DNA of 64,000 bases, from NCBI GenBank assembly GCA_002083365.1, contig LVWS01000038.1:62001-126000 (forward strand), in the 5' to 3' direction. The DNA is from Nitrospira sp. SG-bin1. GTDB taxonomy: Bacteria > Nitrospirota > Nitrospiria > Nitrospirales > Nitrospiraceae. Under the pieces are notes generated by a model. That model searched no databases. It saw nothing but the letters and a program-made list of their open reading frames with translations, and had not been told where the DNA came from. This document shows positions 54,271 through 63,061 of this stretch, one piece after another. The first letter of the stretch is position 1; each line of letters opens with the position of its first letter. A program made the position numbers and the translations under genes.

Positions 54271-54797
54271 CCCGATCGACCTGGGCGATGCTTCTGCTAG
54301 GAGTATTGTTTGTCGGAGGATGTGCGTCAGGAGCGAAGCCGGAGGCCATGCTTGTCCGCATGAACGTGCCGGTGCATCAGAGCCAATCCGATGTGAGTGT
54401 GAGCGTGATCGGAGGAAAAGAAACATCGACGATGGGGGCGTCGCAGATATCCGACCAGGACTTTGCGCAAGCTCTCCAAGGTTCAATCGTGCAATCTGGA
54501 CTATTCAGAAAGGCAACGACCAATAGTCCGGCAGCCTACAGATTGGACGCCTTCATTGTACAAATGAATCAACCGATGTTCGGTGCATCCATGACCGTAT
54601 CGATGGAGGTCAATTACAGCTTAGCCAGAACCAATCCCAAAGAAGTGGTCTGGCAGAAAGCGATAACCAGTACCTACACTGCACCATTTAGTGAGGCGCT
54701 TGTCGGAGTTACACGATTGAGAATGGCCAATGAAGGGGCGGCAAGGAAAAATATCGAACAGGCGATCAATGAAATGTCCCAACTCAAGCTTGACTAG
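54267..54797 (+). CDS. Putative lipoprotein of unknown function
   Basis: 176 residues with a lipoprotein signal (VGGC, Cys19 region). The mature part has VSVSVIGGKETSTMGASQISDQDFAQALQGSIVQSGLF, then AYRLDAFIVQMNQPMFGASMTVSMEVNYSLARTNP-like strands, a pattern of small envelope lipoproteins with an alpha/beta sandwich. It is co-translated with the upstream lipoprotein gene, so the two products may act together. No known family was recognised. Confidence 0.7.
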   Translation: MTRSTWAMLLLGVLFVGGCASGAKPEAMLVRMNVPVHQSQSDVSVSVIGGKETSTMGASQISDQDFAQALQGSIVQSGLFRKATTNSPAAYRLDAFIVQMNQPMFGASMTVSMEVNYSLARTNPKEVVWQKAITSTYTAPFSEALVGVTRLRMANEGAARKNIEQAINEMSQLKLD

Positions 54798-55039
54798 CAG
54801 TACTTTAACAAACACTGTCCAGTTTCGGATCCCCCCGGACAGAGGCTTGCCGGCAAGATCTCCCGTTTCGCGAGGGGCGATCCGAATCTGGACCAGACCT
54901 GCGCAACCCCGGATAGCCGGTGTAGCTCGTGAAGTGGCGTGTCCCATGCCGAAGGCTTGGTCTGGCCCATGTTCTTCGCCGTGAGCGAGGAGGACGATCC
55001 CGACCGTACGAGCCCTGAGAGATGGTGTTACGGCAGAGG
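54798..55039. other. Intergenic, no gene supported
   Basis: About 240 bases between convergent genes. A GC-rich palindromic word (GCCGGC near 54848) is the only structure noticed. Confidence 0.4.
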
Positions 55040-55447
55040 TCACTCTGACGACCCGCCCACGAAGTAGAGGTGCTTCTCTCCGGTGAGATTCTGCGGTTGA
55101 ACGATGTAGTGGCCTGTCATCGAGGGAATCCAGACGGACTTGGCCACCTCCATGTCGCCTCCCGTGATGGCCCAAGCGAGGCCGCCCACAATGCCGCCGC
55201 CGATCGCATAGGCCATCTTCACGGCACCATAGGGAACGGTGAGAGCCCAGCAGGCTGCTTGGAGTCCGGCTGCTTCGGGGCTGGATAGATTCGTTGAACT
55301 GGACAGGCTCGCATGCGATGGACTCGCCTCGGATATGTCTTCACCATGAGCCAGTACAGATTCCCCTATCATGACCAGTACCGTGCAAAGGGCAGTTCCA
55401 ACAAGAAGCTGCCCGGCCTGCGCCCGTAGAAAGCGATTCATGCTCAT
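55040..55447 (-). CDS. Small exported protein with Gly-rich hydrophobic centre
   Basis: 135 residues from the ATG at 55447, which follows GGAGAACAGCC. A signal peptide (1 to about 34, ending VLAHGE) is followed by a Ser-rich linker and a hydrophobic, glycine-zipper-like segment (YGAVKMAYAIGGGIVGGLAWAITGG in part) that could insert into a membrane, then a soluble C-terminus (YIVQPQNLTGEKHLYFVG). Function unknown. Nearby genes encode other exported proteins. Confidence 0.6.
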   Translation of the reverse strand: MSMNRFLRAQAGQLLVGTALCTVLVMIGESVLAHGEDISEASPSHASLSSSTNLSSPEAAGLQAACWALTVPYGAVKMAYAIGGGIVGGLAWAITGGDMEVAKSVWIPSMTGHYIVQPQNLTGEKHLYFVGGSSE

Positions 55448-55620
55448 GGCTGTTCTCCAGTGGTGAGGTCTGCCAACAAGCGAGGTTCGATACGAGTCTC
55501 CGCGTACGTGCTTTTCGCTTCTGGGAGGACGGAACCTCGTGAAGAATGTGTGTTCTGGGGCCAAGTTCGATTCAACAGTTCCTCTCGATGTCTCGCACCT
55601 GGCAAGGACCCTAGAGGAAA

Positions 55621-55930
55621 TCAATAAGAACATGACCGCAAGCTTTTCCAACTGCCACGCAACATCTCACTCTTCAGCGCGTGAACGAGCCCGGTCCCTC
55701 GTACCCGAGCCCCTTCGGCAACGTTTTAGCCGCATTCGGATTACAGCCCCCCAGCCTCCGGCAACGAGTGCTTCTCATCCTCCATCACGATGGCGGCTCG
55801 CCCACAGACTACAGAACACCTCATCACCTATGGCCGCGGAAAGCACCTGAAGTTCACTCGTGATACCTTCGAGCATCGCCAGGCCCTGTTGACCCAAGTG
55901 TCTCGAGGCTACAACAGTTCAGGTTCTGTC
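55621..55930 (-). pseudogene. Decayed paralogue of the OB-fold protein gene at 58348-58791
   Basis: Translating the minus strand in two frames gives pieces parallel to the intact protein: QQGLAMLEGITSELQVL against QQRLVTLEGVTSTLQIV; CGRAAIVMEDEKHSLP against YGRASFVLEDETGSLP; then, after two in-frame stops, EGARVRGTGLVHALKSE against DGDRVRVTGIVQVLKSD. At least one frameshift and two stop codons break it. The copy is clearly dead. It lies just after the cupredoxin-like gene, on the same strand as its intact homologue. Confidence 0.75.
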
Positions 55931-55941
55931 GCCGATATCTG

Positions 55942-56718
55942 TCAGAACTGGGCTTCAAACGACAGCTCCAGTGAGACGGTCTGATTGGCCGTCACCGTGA
56001 GGTCGCGTTCTAATGTCCCCAGAAGGGGATGCCAGGTCTTGAGGCGATAGGTCCCCGGCGGGAGATCCTCGATGGAAAAGGAGCCCTTCGCATCCGTCAC
56101 GGCATAATAGGGATTGTCGACGGCATAGCCCCAGTTCTGCATGTAGGGGTGCAGGCTGCACTGCATGGTGAACGCGTTGCGCCCTTTGACCAGCTGCACG
56201 AGATCGGAGGTCCCACCGGCCTGTAGGGACGGCCGATAGAAGACGACATCGCCTCCGGTTTGATCGGACGCATACCCTTGGATGTCGTGGGGTACTGGGT
56301 CTTGATTAACCACCGTGATTCGACGCGTGTCGCTGATCACGGCGACGAACGGCAGAAACCGGCAGAGGTTCGCTTCCACCTTGGCCTCGGTGAAGGGGAA
56401 GGGCTTGCCGCGTTCCACACCCTCCACCACCACCACGGCGTCTTTGAGGCTGCCGTCCGCTCTGGCCCAGACTTCTGTCAAGAACCGATACCCCTTGCCA
56501 TTGGACAGTTTGCTGCAATATTCGTGGTCTGGATAGCGACGTAACTCGAATTCTTTGGGTATCGGTATGGTTCCGGTGACGGTCACGGTCCCTCGCACGG
56601 TGGCCCCCTCCTTCACGGGGACCGACTCATAGGCCCAGGCGTCAGGTCCCAGCCAGGTTGTCAGCACCTGGAGCACCCCTGCCATCATCCAGAATCCGGT
56701 TCTAACATATCGCTTCAC
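55942..56718 (-). CDS. Periplasmic cupredoxin-like protein with carboxypeptidase-regulatory-like tail
   Basis: 258 residues from a GTG at 56718 (AGGAGGA upstream; GTG at 56721 equally possible). A signal peptide (1 to about 29, ending AWA) leads to a beta-sandwich. His144 (PVPHDIQ) and a C187-x2-H190-x2-M193 cluster (QCSLHPYM) give the four ligands expected of a type 1 copper site, as in plastocyanin. The last 55 residues (VTDAKGSFSIEDLPPGTYRLKTWHP) are a CarboxypepD_reg-like fold. An additional Cys pair is seen at 68 and 119. It is probably a periplasmic electron carrier or copper protein; partner unknown. Confidence 0.78.
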   Translation of the reverse strand: MKRYVRTGFWMMAGVLQVLTTWLGPDAWAYESVPVKEGATVRGTVTVTGTIPIPKEFELRRYPDHEYCSKLSNGKGYRFLTEVWARADGSLKDAVVVVEGVERGKPFPFTEAKVEANLCRFLPFVAVISDTRRITVVNQDPVPHDIQGYASDQTGGDVVFYRPSLQAGGTSDLVQLVKGRNAFTMQCSLHPYMQNWGYAVDNPYYAVTDAKGSFSIEDLPPGTYRLKTWHPLLGTLERDLTVTANQTVSLELSFEAQF

Positions 56719-56918
56719 CACTGTTCCTCCTGCATCACTGGTCTTTCGATGACGATTGTCGGGGTGCCCCGGGATCGGCTTGACTCCATCGCTGAGGAGT
56801 TTCACACCAGAACGGCGGCTGCCTGGTGAAGATGAGCCGCCGATACTCTTCCGACCACTTCCTTGCCGATTCACCACCTTGAGTAGAAACCGCCGACCTT
56901 GTTTACCCACCGAATAGT

Positions 56919-57163
56919 ATCGCCGAGTTTGGCTCCCTCTGCAACGGGGGATGGTCGTCTATGTGAATTCTCATCTCACGTGCAGCGCAGGCACGCTCTA
57001 TCACATGACCGCTTGCGGTAATATCCGGCAAGACATAGGCGGCGGCCTAGCTCACCTTGCTTCAATCTCTTCCTTAGACGCTTCGTTCTCGGCGGGACTG
57101 TTTCTGTGGAGGCTTCTAGATGACACAGAATAAGAAGCCACCCTCTGGAACCGGAAGGTCGGC
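56919..57163. other. Intergenic, nothing seen
   Basis: About 245 bases upstream of the cupredoxin-like gene with no recognised feature. Confidence 0.4.
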
Positions 57164-57466
57164 TTATGGTTCGTCTTTGGGGGACTCCTCGCTCTGTTTG
57201 AGCCAGAGTTCCAGCAGTCTTGTTTCCCGTTCAGACTGGGAAATGTGTTCCAACGCAAACGCGCCCGTCAGACGATCTTCATAAAAAGCCCGTTGCTTCG
57301 CGTAGGTTTTCTTAAAGGCGTCCGTCTTAAGAGCTTTCCAATTCGCGTCGGATATTCCGGCTTGAGAACGCAAGAGGTTGATCTCGATGGCTTGGAACGC
57401 AAAGACCTTGGCTAAGACCTTGATGACCGTCGCATTGGTCAGGAATCGAGGAGCTTTATCAGCCAT
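57164..57466 (-). CDS. Small helical protein of unknown function
   Basis: 100 residues, mostly helical and soluble (ATVIKVLAKVFAFQAIEINLLRSQ, then charged helices with KKTYAKQRAFYEDRL). The ribosome binding site is weak (GATGAG). It lies 91 bases downstream of the ferredoxin gene, on the same strand, and may be co-transcribed with it. No family recognised. Confidence 0.55.
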   Translation of the reverse strand: MADKAPRFLTNATVIKVLAKVFAFQAIEINLLRSQAGISDANWKALKTDAFKKTYAKQRAFYEDRLTGAFALEHISQSERETRLLELWLKQSEESPKDEP

Positions 57467-57557
57467 GACTCATCGTCTTGGTCAGCCAAGGCACATAGAT
57501 CCGTATCGGCGCGTTCTCAGCATTCTCGCGCGGTGCGGAACTTCGAAGGGGAACCTA

Positions 57558-57905
57558 TCAGTTCCGCACGCCGCTCCACACTTTTGCCGGATCGATCGGC
57601 TTGTCGGGATTGAGGGCCTTCGCCTTTTCCAGCAGGACATCGGTCCCCTCCGGATAGGCCGGATCAGAAATACAACAATTATCAACCGGACAGACCGCCG
57701 CACATTGCGGTTCGTCAAAATGGCCGACACATTCGGTGCACCGATCATGGGTGATGACGTAAATATTGTCCCCCACTCCCTGGCCGTCGCCCACATGATT
57801 TCCCTTCGTCTCCGCGTCACTGCGAGTTTCGAAGATGGCCTCGTTCGGACATTCCGGCAGGCAGGCGCCACAGTTGATACATTCGTCGGTGATCAGCAGT
57901 GCCAT
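57558..57905 (-). CDS. 2[4Fe-4S] ferredoxin (YfhL/Alvin type)
   Basis: 115 residues with a good ribosome binding site (AAAGGAGAC). Cluster 1 uses Cys9, Cys12, Cys15 and the remote Cys72 (CINCGAC at 9-15); cluster 2 uses Cys19 with Cys56, Cys59 and Cys68 (CTECVGHFDEPQC, an eight-residue insert between the second and third Cys). The 8-residue insert and the C-terminal tail are typical of the YfhL/Allochromatium-type low-potential ferredoxins. An extra 20-residue Gly/Asp loop sits at about 30-48. Redox partners are not evident. Confidence 0.92.
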   Translation of the reverse strand: MALLITDECINCGACLPECPNEAIFETRSDAETKGNHVGDGQGVGDNIYVITHDRCTECVGHFDEPQCAAVCPVDNCCISDPAYPEGTDVLLEKAKALNPDKPIDPAKVWSGVRN

Positions 57906-58347
57906 GATCCTGGTCTCCTTTATCTTAGAAATGTTTCTTGTCTTCGAGCCTGGGTTTCAAGGGATCTCATCGTGGACGTGTGCGTATGACTCCCTCACCC
58001 TAGGCGCATTGAATGTGACAGTCAAGCTGCCTGATGCGTGTTTCAGTCAATAAGAGTCTATGTTGCACCTTCGTAAGCGTTCCTGTCAATGCGGCGGTCG
58101 AAGAGAATTTCTGAGGAAGGAGTAAAGGGGCGAGCCTTTCCTTCATTGCTTCAACCGACATCCGAGTGCCCATCCATTCCGAAGAGCTGCTCCACAAGGA
58201 CGTTCCATCATGCCGACGATGGGGTTATCGTTTGGGGCAAAGAATAATGAGGTTCTTCACGACATGCATTTTTGCATGCTTTCCAATGACACCGGCCTCA
58301 TCAGCGCCGGGGGTATCAAGGTTATGGCCTGTGTCACGCAAGCAGTT
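57906..58347. other. Intergenic region, no gene supported
   Basis: About 440 bases upstream of the ferredoxin gene. A plus-strand frame from 58210 runs into the opposite gene and lacks a ribosome binding site. Nothing else recognised. Confidence 0.45.
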
Positions 58348-58791
58348 TCATTCGAGGATTTCAATCCGTGTGGCTTGGACTCTGACGTCACGCGGCAGAT
58401 CGCTCTTCAGCACCTGTACGATTCCTGTTACTCGCACCCGATCTCCATCCTTCGGCAACGCGTCAGCCACACCTGGGTTGCAGCTCCCTAAAACCACCAC
58501 GGGCAATGAGCCTGTTTCATCCTCCAGCACGAAAGAGGCTCGCCCATAGAGAAGGCATCGTGTCCTGTGGGATGAGAAGTAGAACGGGGGGACGATTTGG
58601 AGCGTACTCGTCACGCCCTCTAGCGTTACGAGACGTTGTTGATACGAGGTGGCTTGCAGTGAAAATAACGTCTGGATTGAGACCCGTTCCGGTTCAATGG
58701 CACCGGCAGGATTCAGGAACAAGGACGTAGTGAGAAAACCAATAGTCATCCACCACAAGATCAGGCGTACAACCCGTTGAACCGATACCAT
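58348..58791 (-). CDS. Exported OB-fold protein of unknown function
   Basis: 147 residues. A signal peptide (1 to about 31, ending AGAIEP) precedes an OB-fold-like domain: QQRLVTLEGVTSTLQIV, ASFVLEDETGSLPVVVLGSC, then DGDRVRVTGIVQVLKSD and a final strand. This layout matches small periplasmic OB-fold proteins (nucleic-acid or metal associated in other cases). A dead paralogue lies at 55621-55930. Regulation unknown. Confidence 0.72.
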   Translation of the reverse strand: MVSVQRVVRLILWWMTIGFLTTSLFLNPAGAIEPERVSIQTLFSLQATSYQQRLVTLEGVTSTLQIVPPFYFSSHRTRCLLYGRASFVLEDETGSLPVVVLGSCNPGVADALPKDGDRVRVTGIVQVLKSDLPRDVRVQATRIEILE

Positions 58792-59158
58792 GCTCTAAGT
58801 CTAGCACCAACCAGTTGTTGTGCGTCTTTTCCTGGCACACGGCACAGTGGGATCCAGAGACGATAGGATGAAATCGCGGAGGCCGGTGAGCTATGGCAGG
58901 GATGCCGAACCTTGCCGTTGACAAGCGATACCTTGAAAGATAACACTCCTCCCTCGTGCGGGAATGTTCGGCGGGATGGGTGCGTGTTTGTTTCCTGAAA
59001 CCTGACCACGCTCCTCGTCATATGCTTGTGTATCGCGGTGCTGCGCCCGTCGTGACTGGGATATGAACGATGGGCAGCCGATGATCGGGAAGGCATCACA
59101 AGGTAACCTGTCCGGGGTCCAACGGTGTACGTTCACCTTCCACAAAGGAGCAAATCTC
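58792..59158. other. Intergenic region, no gene supported
   Basis: About 365 bases. A 112-codon minus-strand frame (58761-59099) lacks a ribosome binding site and overlaps the start of the OB-fold gene; not called. Confidence 0.4.
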
Positions 59159-59422
59159 ATGGCGGATGTCAAAGAGCAGATCACGAATGCCCTGGAGCAT
59201 TTCAAGCAGCAGCGCGATGAGCTTCAAGTTCAGCTGCACCTGGCGAAGGCGGACGCGAAAGACGAATGGGCTCGCTTGGAGAACCAGTGGGAAGACATAA
59301 AACCCAAGCTGGAGGCGGCAAAAGAGGAAGTCGGTAAGACGGCGGAATCCGTGGGCGCCGCACTGAGCCTGGCGATCGACGAATTGAAGAAGGGCTATGA
59401 GCGGCTGCGAAGCCGGTTATAA
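59159..59422 (+). CDS. Small amphipathic coiled-coil protein
   Basis: 87 residues from the ATG at 59159 after AAAGGAG. It is almost entirely one or two long charged helices (KEQITNALEHFKQQRDELQ, AKDEWARLENQWEDIK, then AKEEVGKTAESVGAALSLAIDELKKGYERL), with a weakly hydrophobic Gly/Ala stretch near residue 65. This resembles small apolipoprotein-like or phasin-like helix proteins. No membrane segment. Function unknown. Confidence 0.65.
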   Translation: MADVKEQITNALEHFKQQRDELQVQLHLAKADAKDEWARLENQWEDIKPKLEAAKEEVGKTAESVGAALSLAIDELKKGYERLRSRL

Positions 59423-59602
59423 GAAAGGCTCCTCCTTCAAAGCAGCGACGGGCCGAAGCATGATCCTCGATGGGGATCACAGGTAGGTGCGACAGCGTGG
59501 TGTGACGAAGTTCGACCGGTCTCGCCCGTAAGGAGCTTGCACTGGACCGGGTTGGACGAAGCTCCCTTATACTCGGGCCTGTCAACAAGCACATGATGCC
59601 GC

Positions 59603-60091
59603 ATGGCTATTCGAGAGGCTACAAGAGATGATTTTGAGCGGATTTGGCCGATCTTCCACGAGATCGCGGCAGCCGGCGAAACGTATGGCTATCCGAGAGA
59701 CGTCACGCAAGAACATGCCTTCGAGCTCTGGATGGATATTCCAAGAAAAACATATGTGTACGAGGAGAATGGACACATCGCGGGCACGTACTATCTCAAG
59801 ACGAACCAGTTGGGTCCAGGCGACCATGTCTGTAATTGCGGCTATATGGTCTCATCTGCCGCCAGAGGGCGGGGAATCGCAACAGCGATGTGCGAGCACT
59901 CTCAAAAGATCGCACAGGCGCTCGGGTACAAGGCCATGCAGTTCAATTTCGTCGCATCCAGCAATGAAGGCGCGGTCAGGCTTTGGAACAAACTGGGTTT
60001 CACGACCGCGGGGCGCTTGCCCAAGGCGTTCCGCCATCCATCCAAAGGCTATGTTGATGCGTTAGTCCTGTACAAGTGGTTGGAGCCGTAA
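59603..60091 (+). CDS. GNAT-family N-acetyltransferase
   Basis: 162 residues, full length for the family. Acetyl-CoA binding is shown by the R/Q-x2-G-x-G/A motif (RGRGIATAM, about residues 89-97) with the preceding CGYMVSS strand, and by the SNEGAVRLWNKLGF segment typical of the C-terminal half. It would acetylate an amine on an unknown small molecule or protein. It stands alone. Confidence 0.88.
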   Translation: MAIREATRDDFERIWPIFHEIAAAGETYGYPRDVTQEHAFELWMDIPRKTYVYEENGHIAGTYYLKTNQLGPGDHVCNCGYMVSSAARGRGIATAMCEHSQKIAQALGYKAMQFNFVASSNEGAVRLWNKLGFTTAGRLPKAFRHPSKGYVDALVLYKWLEP

Positions 60092-60375
60092 CTCCACATT
60101 TCAACCGATGCCGCCGCTTCAGCTCAGGCTTCTTCCAGCCAGAGATTAGGCGAACAGTCTTGAATCCAAACTGCCCGCCGCGCTCTTCGCTAGGGTGGAT
60201 CCTAGTGTTCTGAGGCCACGTCAGAACTTATCCATAAACATGTTTGCCGTAGGGTGGTCGAATACCAGCAAAAAACGATGTGGAGACAGGCTCTCATCGC
60301 CGCCTTGAATTCCCATTGTCCGTCTCGCTAGACTTCGCCCCGCTCAGTGCTTGCCGCTTCTTCGGAGGGTACTCA

Positions 60376-61410
60376 ATGGCGCGTCGTTTTCTTCTTCAGG
60401 TATTCATGATCCTCGGAGCGTTGGTCTGGACGGGGGTGATTCCTTCGGAAGGAGCTGAAAAGCCTCAACAACTGAAAGCGGCGTGTGAGAAGGGTCTGGC
60501 GATGGCGTGCAACACGCTGGGCATGTCGTATGTGAGAGGTGAGGGCGTAAAGCATGATGATACGCAAGCTGCGGTCTTTTTCAAGAAAGCCTGTGACGGT
60601 GGGGAGGCGAGCGGCTGCTCCAACCTCGCCGTGATGTATGCCGAAGGGACGGGGGTCCAGCAAGATGACGGGCAAGCCGCCGCCTACTCGAGCAAAGCTT
60701 GTGACGGGGGGGATGCCAGGGGTTGTTACAATCTCGGTGTAATGTACGCCGAAGGAACCGGGGTCCAGCAAGATGAGGTGCAAGCCGCCGACTTCTCGAG
60801 AAAAGCCTGTGAGGCTGGAAACATGAAGGGCTGCTACAACCTTGCCGTAATGTATGCCGCAGGGTCCGGCGTCCCGCAGGACGACGTCCAAGCCGCCGAT
60901 CTTTATAAGACAGTCTGCGAGAACGGGAATGCGAGAGGCTGCTACAACCTTGCCGTGATGTATGCTTCAGGGACCGGCGTCCCGCAGGACGATGGTCAAT
61001 CCGCCGACTTTTATCGAAAGGCCTGTGACGGGGGGAATGCAAAGGGTTGTTACAACCTTGGTGTGATGTATGCCGAGGGGACCGGCATCCAGCAAGACGA
61101 GTTTCAAGCCGTCGACTTTTACCGGAAGGCCTGTGACGGGGGCAGTGCGAGGGGGTGCTCCAACCTGGGCCTGATGTACGCCGAAGGGAGCGGGATCAGG
61201 CAGGACGATGCTCGAGCCGCCACGCTTTACCGAAAGGCCTGTGACGATGGCGATGCGAAGGGGTGTATCCATCTCGGTTCGGTCTATCAAGCCGGGAGGG
61301 GTGTCAAACCGGACGATGCGGAAGCACTCAAGTATTATGGGAAGGCGTGCGACCTCAGAGAGCCGAAAGGCTGCTCTCTGTACGCGAGATTGAAGACGGG
61401 TCGGCGGTAA
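60376..61410 (+). CDS. Exported Sel1-like repeat protein with paired cysteines (Hcp-like)
   Basis: 344 residues from the ATG at 60376 after CGGAGGG. A signal peptide (1 to about 27) is followed by nine 36-residue Sel1/TPR-like repeats, each with a consensus LGxMYAEGxGVxQDDxQAAxFYxKACDGGxAxGC. The two cysteines of each repeat stand 8 apart (KACDGGNAKGC), the disulfide pattern of Helicobacter cysteine-rich proteins. It is likely a periplasmic solenoid for protein-protein binding. The repeats are also visible in the DNA (108-base period from about 60590 to 61380), so gene length may vary between strains. Confidence 0.88.
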   Translation: MARRFLLQVFMILGALVWTGVIPSEGAEKPQQLKAACEKGLAMACNTLGMSYVRGEGVKHDDTQAAVFFKKACDGGEASGCSNLAVMYAEGTGVQQDDGQAAAYSSKACDGGDARGCYNLGVMYAEGTGVQQDEVQAADFSRKACEAGNMKGCYNLAVMYAAGSGVPQDDVQAADLYKTVCENGNARGCYNLAVMYASGTGVPQDDGQSADFYRKACDGGNAKGCYNLGVMYAEGTGIQQDEFQAVDFYRKACDGGSARGCSNLGLMYAEGSGIRQDDARAATLYRKACDDGDAKGCIHLGSVYQAGRGVKPDDAEALKYYGKACDLREPKGCSLYARLKTGRR

Positions 61411-61613
61411 GATCGTCCCTGATCAACACGATCATGACGTGATCGCGAAAAGCCGGAGTCGGAACAGTAAAGAAAATCGTCGGATCTCATCAAACGATAA
61501 ACGATCGGACTTTTTCTCCAGCTTCTCCGTGCTTACAGGACAAGCGAGACTCCGAATTTCAGCAGGACGGGAAGAAACCCTGGGTCCACGGCACAAGGCC
61601 ATAGGACATTCCC

Positions 61614-62273
61614 TTGGATAACGACACAGTTTATGGGGTGTGGTGGCTCGTTTTCGTCAATTCACTATTCTTTATCGTGTTCGCGTTCGGTTTCATGCGT
61701 CCTCGGACGGGGCGCGATTGGCGATCACTGGGAGCCTTCTCCGCGTTTATGGTGGCTCTGTTTTCGGAGATGTACGGGTTCCCTCTGAGCATCTATCTGC
61801 TCTCCGGCTGGCTGGCGAGCCGTTATCCCGAGGTTGATCCGTTTGCGCATGATACCGGCCATTTTTGGCATATCCTGCTCGGCATCCCGGGGCCTGCACA
61901 TGCTGATCCGCTGCATATCTTCAGTGAAATACTGGTCTTCGTCGGTCTCATCCTGCTGGCCGTCTCTTGGCGTACCTTGTATTGGGCACAGCGGGACCAA
62001 ATTCTGGCGACAACCGGACCGTATGCGCTGATCAGACATCCGCAATACGCCGCCTTCATGCTGATCATGTTGGGTTTTCTTCTCCAGTGGCCGACCATTC
62101 CGACCCTCTTCATGTTCCCTGTATTAATCGGGATGTATGTTCTTCTTGCTCATGAGGAGGAAGCGGAGGCCCGTGCAAAATTCGGTGAGGTCTATGATCG
62201 GTATGCGGCGCGAACGCCGGCCTTTGTTCCCTCATGGAGAACGCGGGGACAAGAAGCAGATATCGAACGGTAG
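61614..62273 (+). CDS. Isoprenylcysteine methyltransferase-like membrane protein
   Basis: 219 residues from a TTG at 61614 (weak AGGAC upstream); no better start is present. About five membrane segments. The ICMT/PEMT-type motif TTGPYALIRHPQYAAFML lies near residue 130, followed by an LLAHEEEAEARAKFGEVYDRYAART end, where the conserved E-E/R region of SAM-dependent membrane methyltransferases sits. Substrate unknown; bacterial members often methylate lipids, quinones or are of unknown use. Confidence 0.78.
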   Translation: MDNDTVYGVWWLVFVNSLFFIVFAFGFMRPRTGRDWRSLGAFSAFMVALFSEMYGFPLSIYLLSGWLASRYPEVDPFAHDTGHFWHILLGIPGPAHADPLHIFSEILVFVGLILLAVSWRTLYWAQRDQILATTGPYALIRHPQYAAFMLIMLGFLLQWPTIPTLFMFPVLIGMYVLLAHEEEAEARAKFGEVYDRYAARTPAFVPSWRTRGQEADIER

Positions 62274-62382
62274 CCGGAGTCAGCAGACAGATGAAATCTG
62301 ACTCCTGAGTGGGACGGTACCAAGGTACTCTGTGAACCGCAGGCGAGCTATGGTACGGAGCGGACCTTTATGGAGGTGGAGC

Positions 62383-62655
62383 ATGGTATTCAGACGGCCT
62401 GAGTTGGAAAAAGACAATCCGATTGCCCCCGAACCCTATGTGGGACCGCGCCGCCGGCTGGCTATGGCCCGCGCGGCGGCATCTGGCGAACGCACGGAAA
62501 AGCATGATCTCAAACAGACGCTGCGGGCTTTGACGGAGGCGGCGTCTTATTACGTGGAGTATGTGCCAAAACCCAAGAGATCGGAGAAGAGCTTCAAATT
62601 CCTACAGGACGCGATCGCTCAAGCTGAACGGGTGCTTGCAGCCGAAGAGCGCTAA
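62383..62655 (+). CDS. Small charged protein of unknown function
   Basis: 90 residues from the ATG at 62383, directly after GGAGGTGGAGC. An Arg/Pro-rich N-half (EPYVGPRRRLAMARAAASG) is followed by helices (DLKQTLRALTEAASYYVEYV, SFKFLQDAIAQAERVLAAEE). Soluble, no known motif. An in-frame GTG at 62332 would add 17 residues without a ribosome binding site. Confidence 0.6.
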   Translation: MVFRRPELEKDNPIAPEPYVGPRRRLAMARAAASGERTEKHDLKQTLRALTEAASYYVEYVPKPKRSEKSFKFLQDAIAQAERVLAAEER

Positions 62656-63061
62656 GCGGACTCTTGAAACATAATACCCGCAACTTCCCTATGGATTCAG
62701 AAGATAGGTGTGCAGTGGAGTGAGAGGTGCGAGTCCAAGGGATCTACCCGCTGCGGTTCACTAGTCCCTCCTGCCTGAAAACGCGATGATTCCGTTCCCG
62801 TCTGAATGATATCCATTTCGATACATCGTGATATCTGCAAGATACTGGTCTGTGATCCTCACTTGAGTTGTGCGCCGGTGAGAGATCCATAAGTACTTAT
62901 GACTAAAGGACCTTGCATCAATGGTCAACTTGGTACAAGCCTTGCTGGAGATGTCATACAGAACTACAAGACGTGGGACTCGATCCATCACGAGAATCGG
63001 AGGAACTCCACACCCACGTAACCCAAACATTGATGGAAGAACAGAAAGGAAGGAGGAGGCC
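62656..63061. other. Intergenic region, no gene supported
   Basis: About 405 bases. Plus-strand frame 62921-63256 is only the upstream extension of the next small gene. A 100-codon minus-strand frame (62761-63063) has no ribosome binding site; not called. Confidence 0.4.

Noticed and set aside
54621..55175. 184-codon minus-strand frame
   Set aside because: It is antisense to a lipoprotein gene and crosses a convergent intergenic gap without a start signal.
58210..58491. 93-codon plus-strand frame
   Set aside because: It overlaps the well-supported OB-fold gene on the other strand and lacks a ribosome binding site.
60590..61380. Regular 108-base repeats that could be mistaken for a repeat array
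   Set aside because: They are in-frame Sel1 units inside a gene, not spacers and repeats; no CRISPR array exists in the window.
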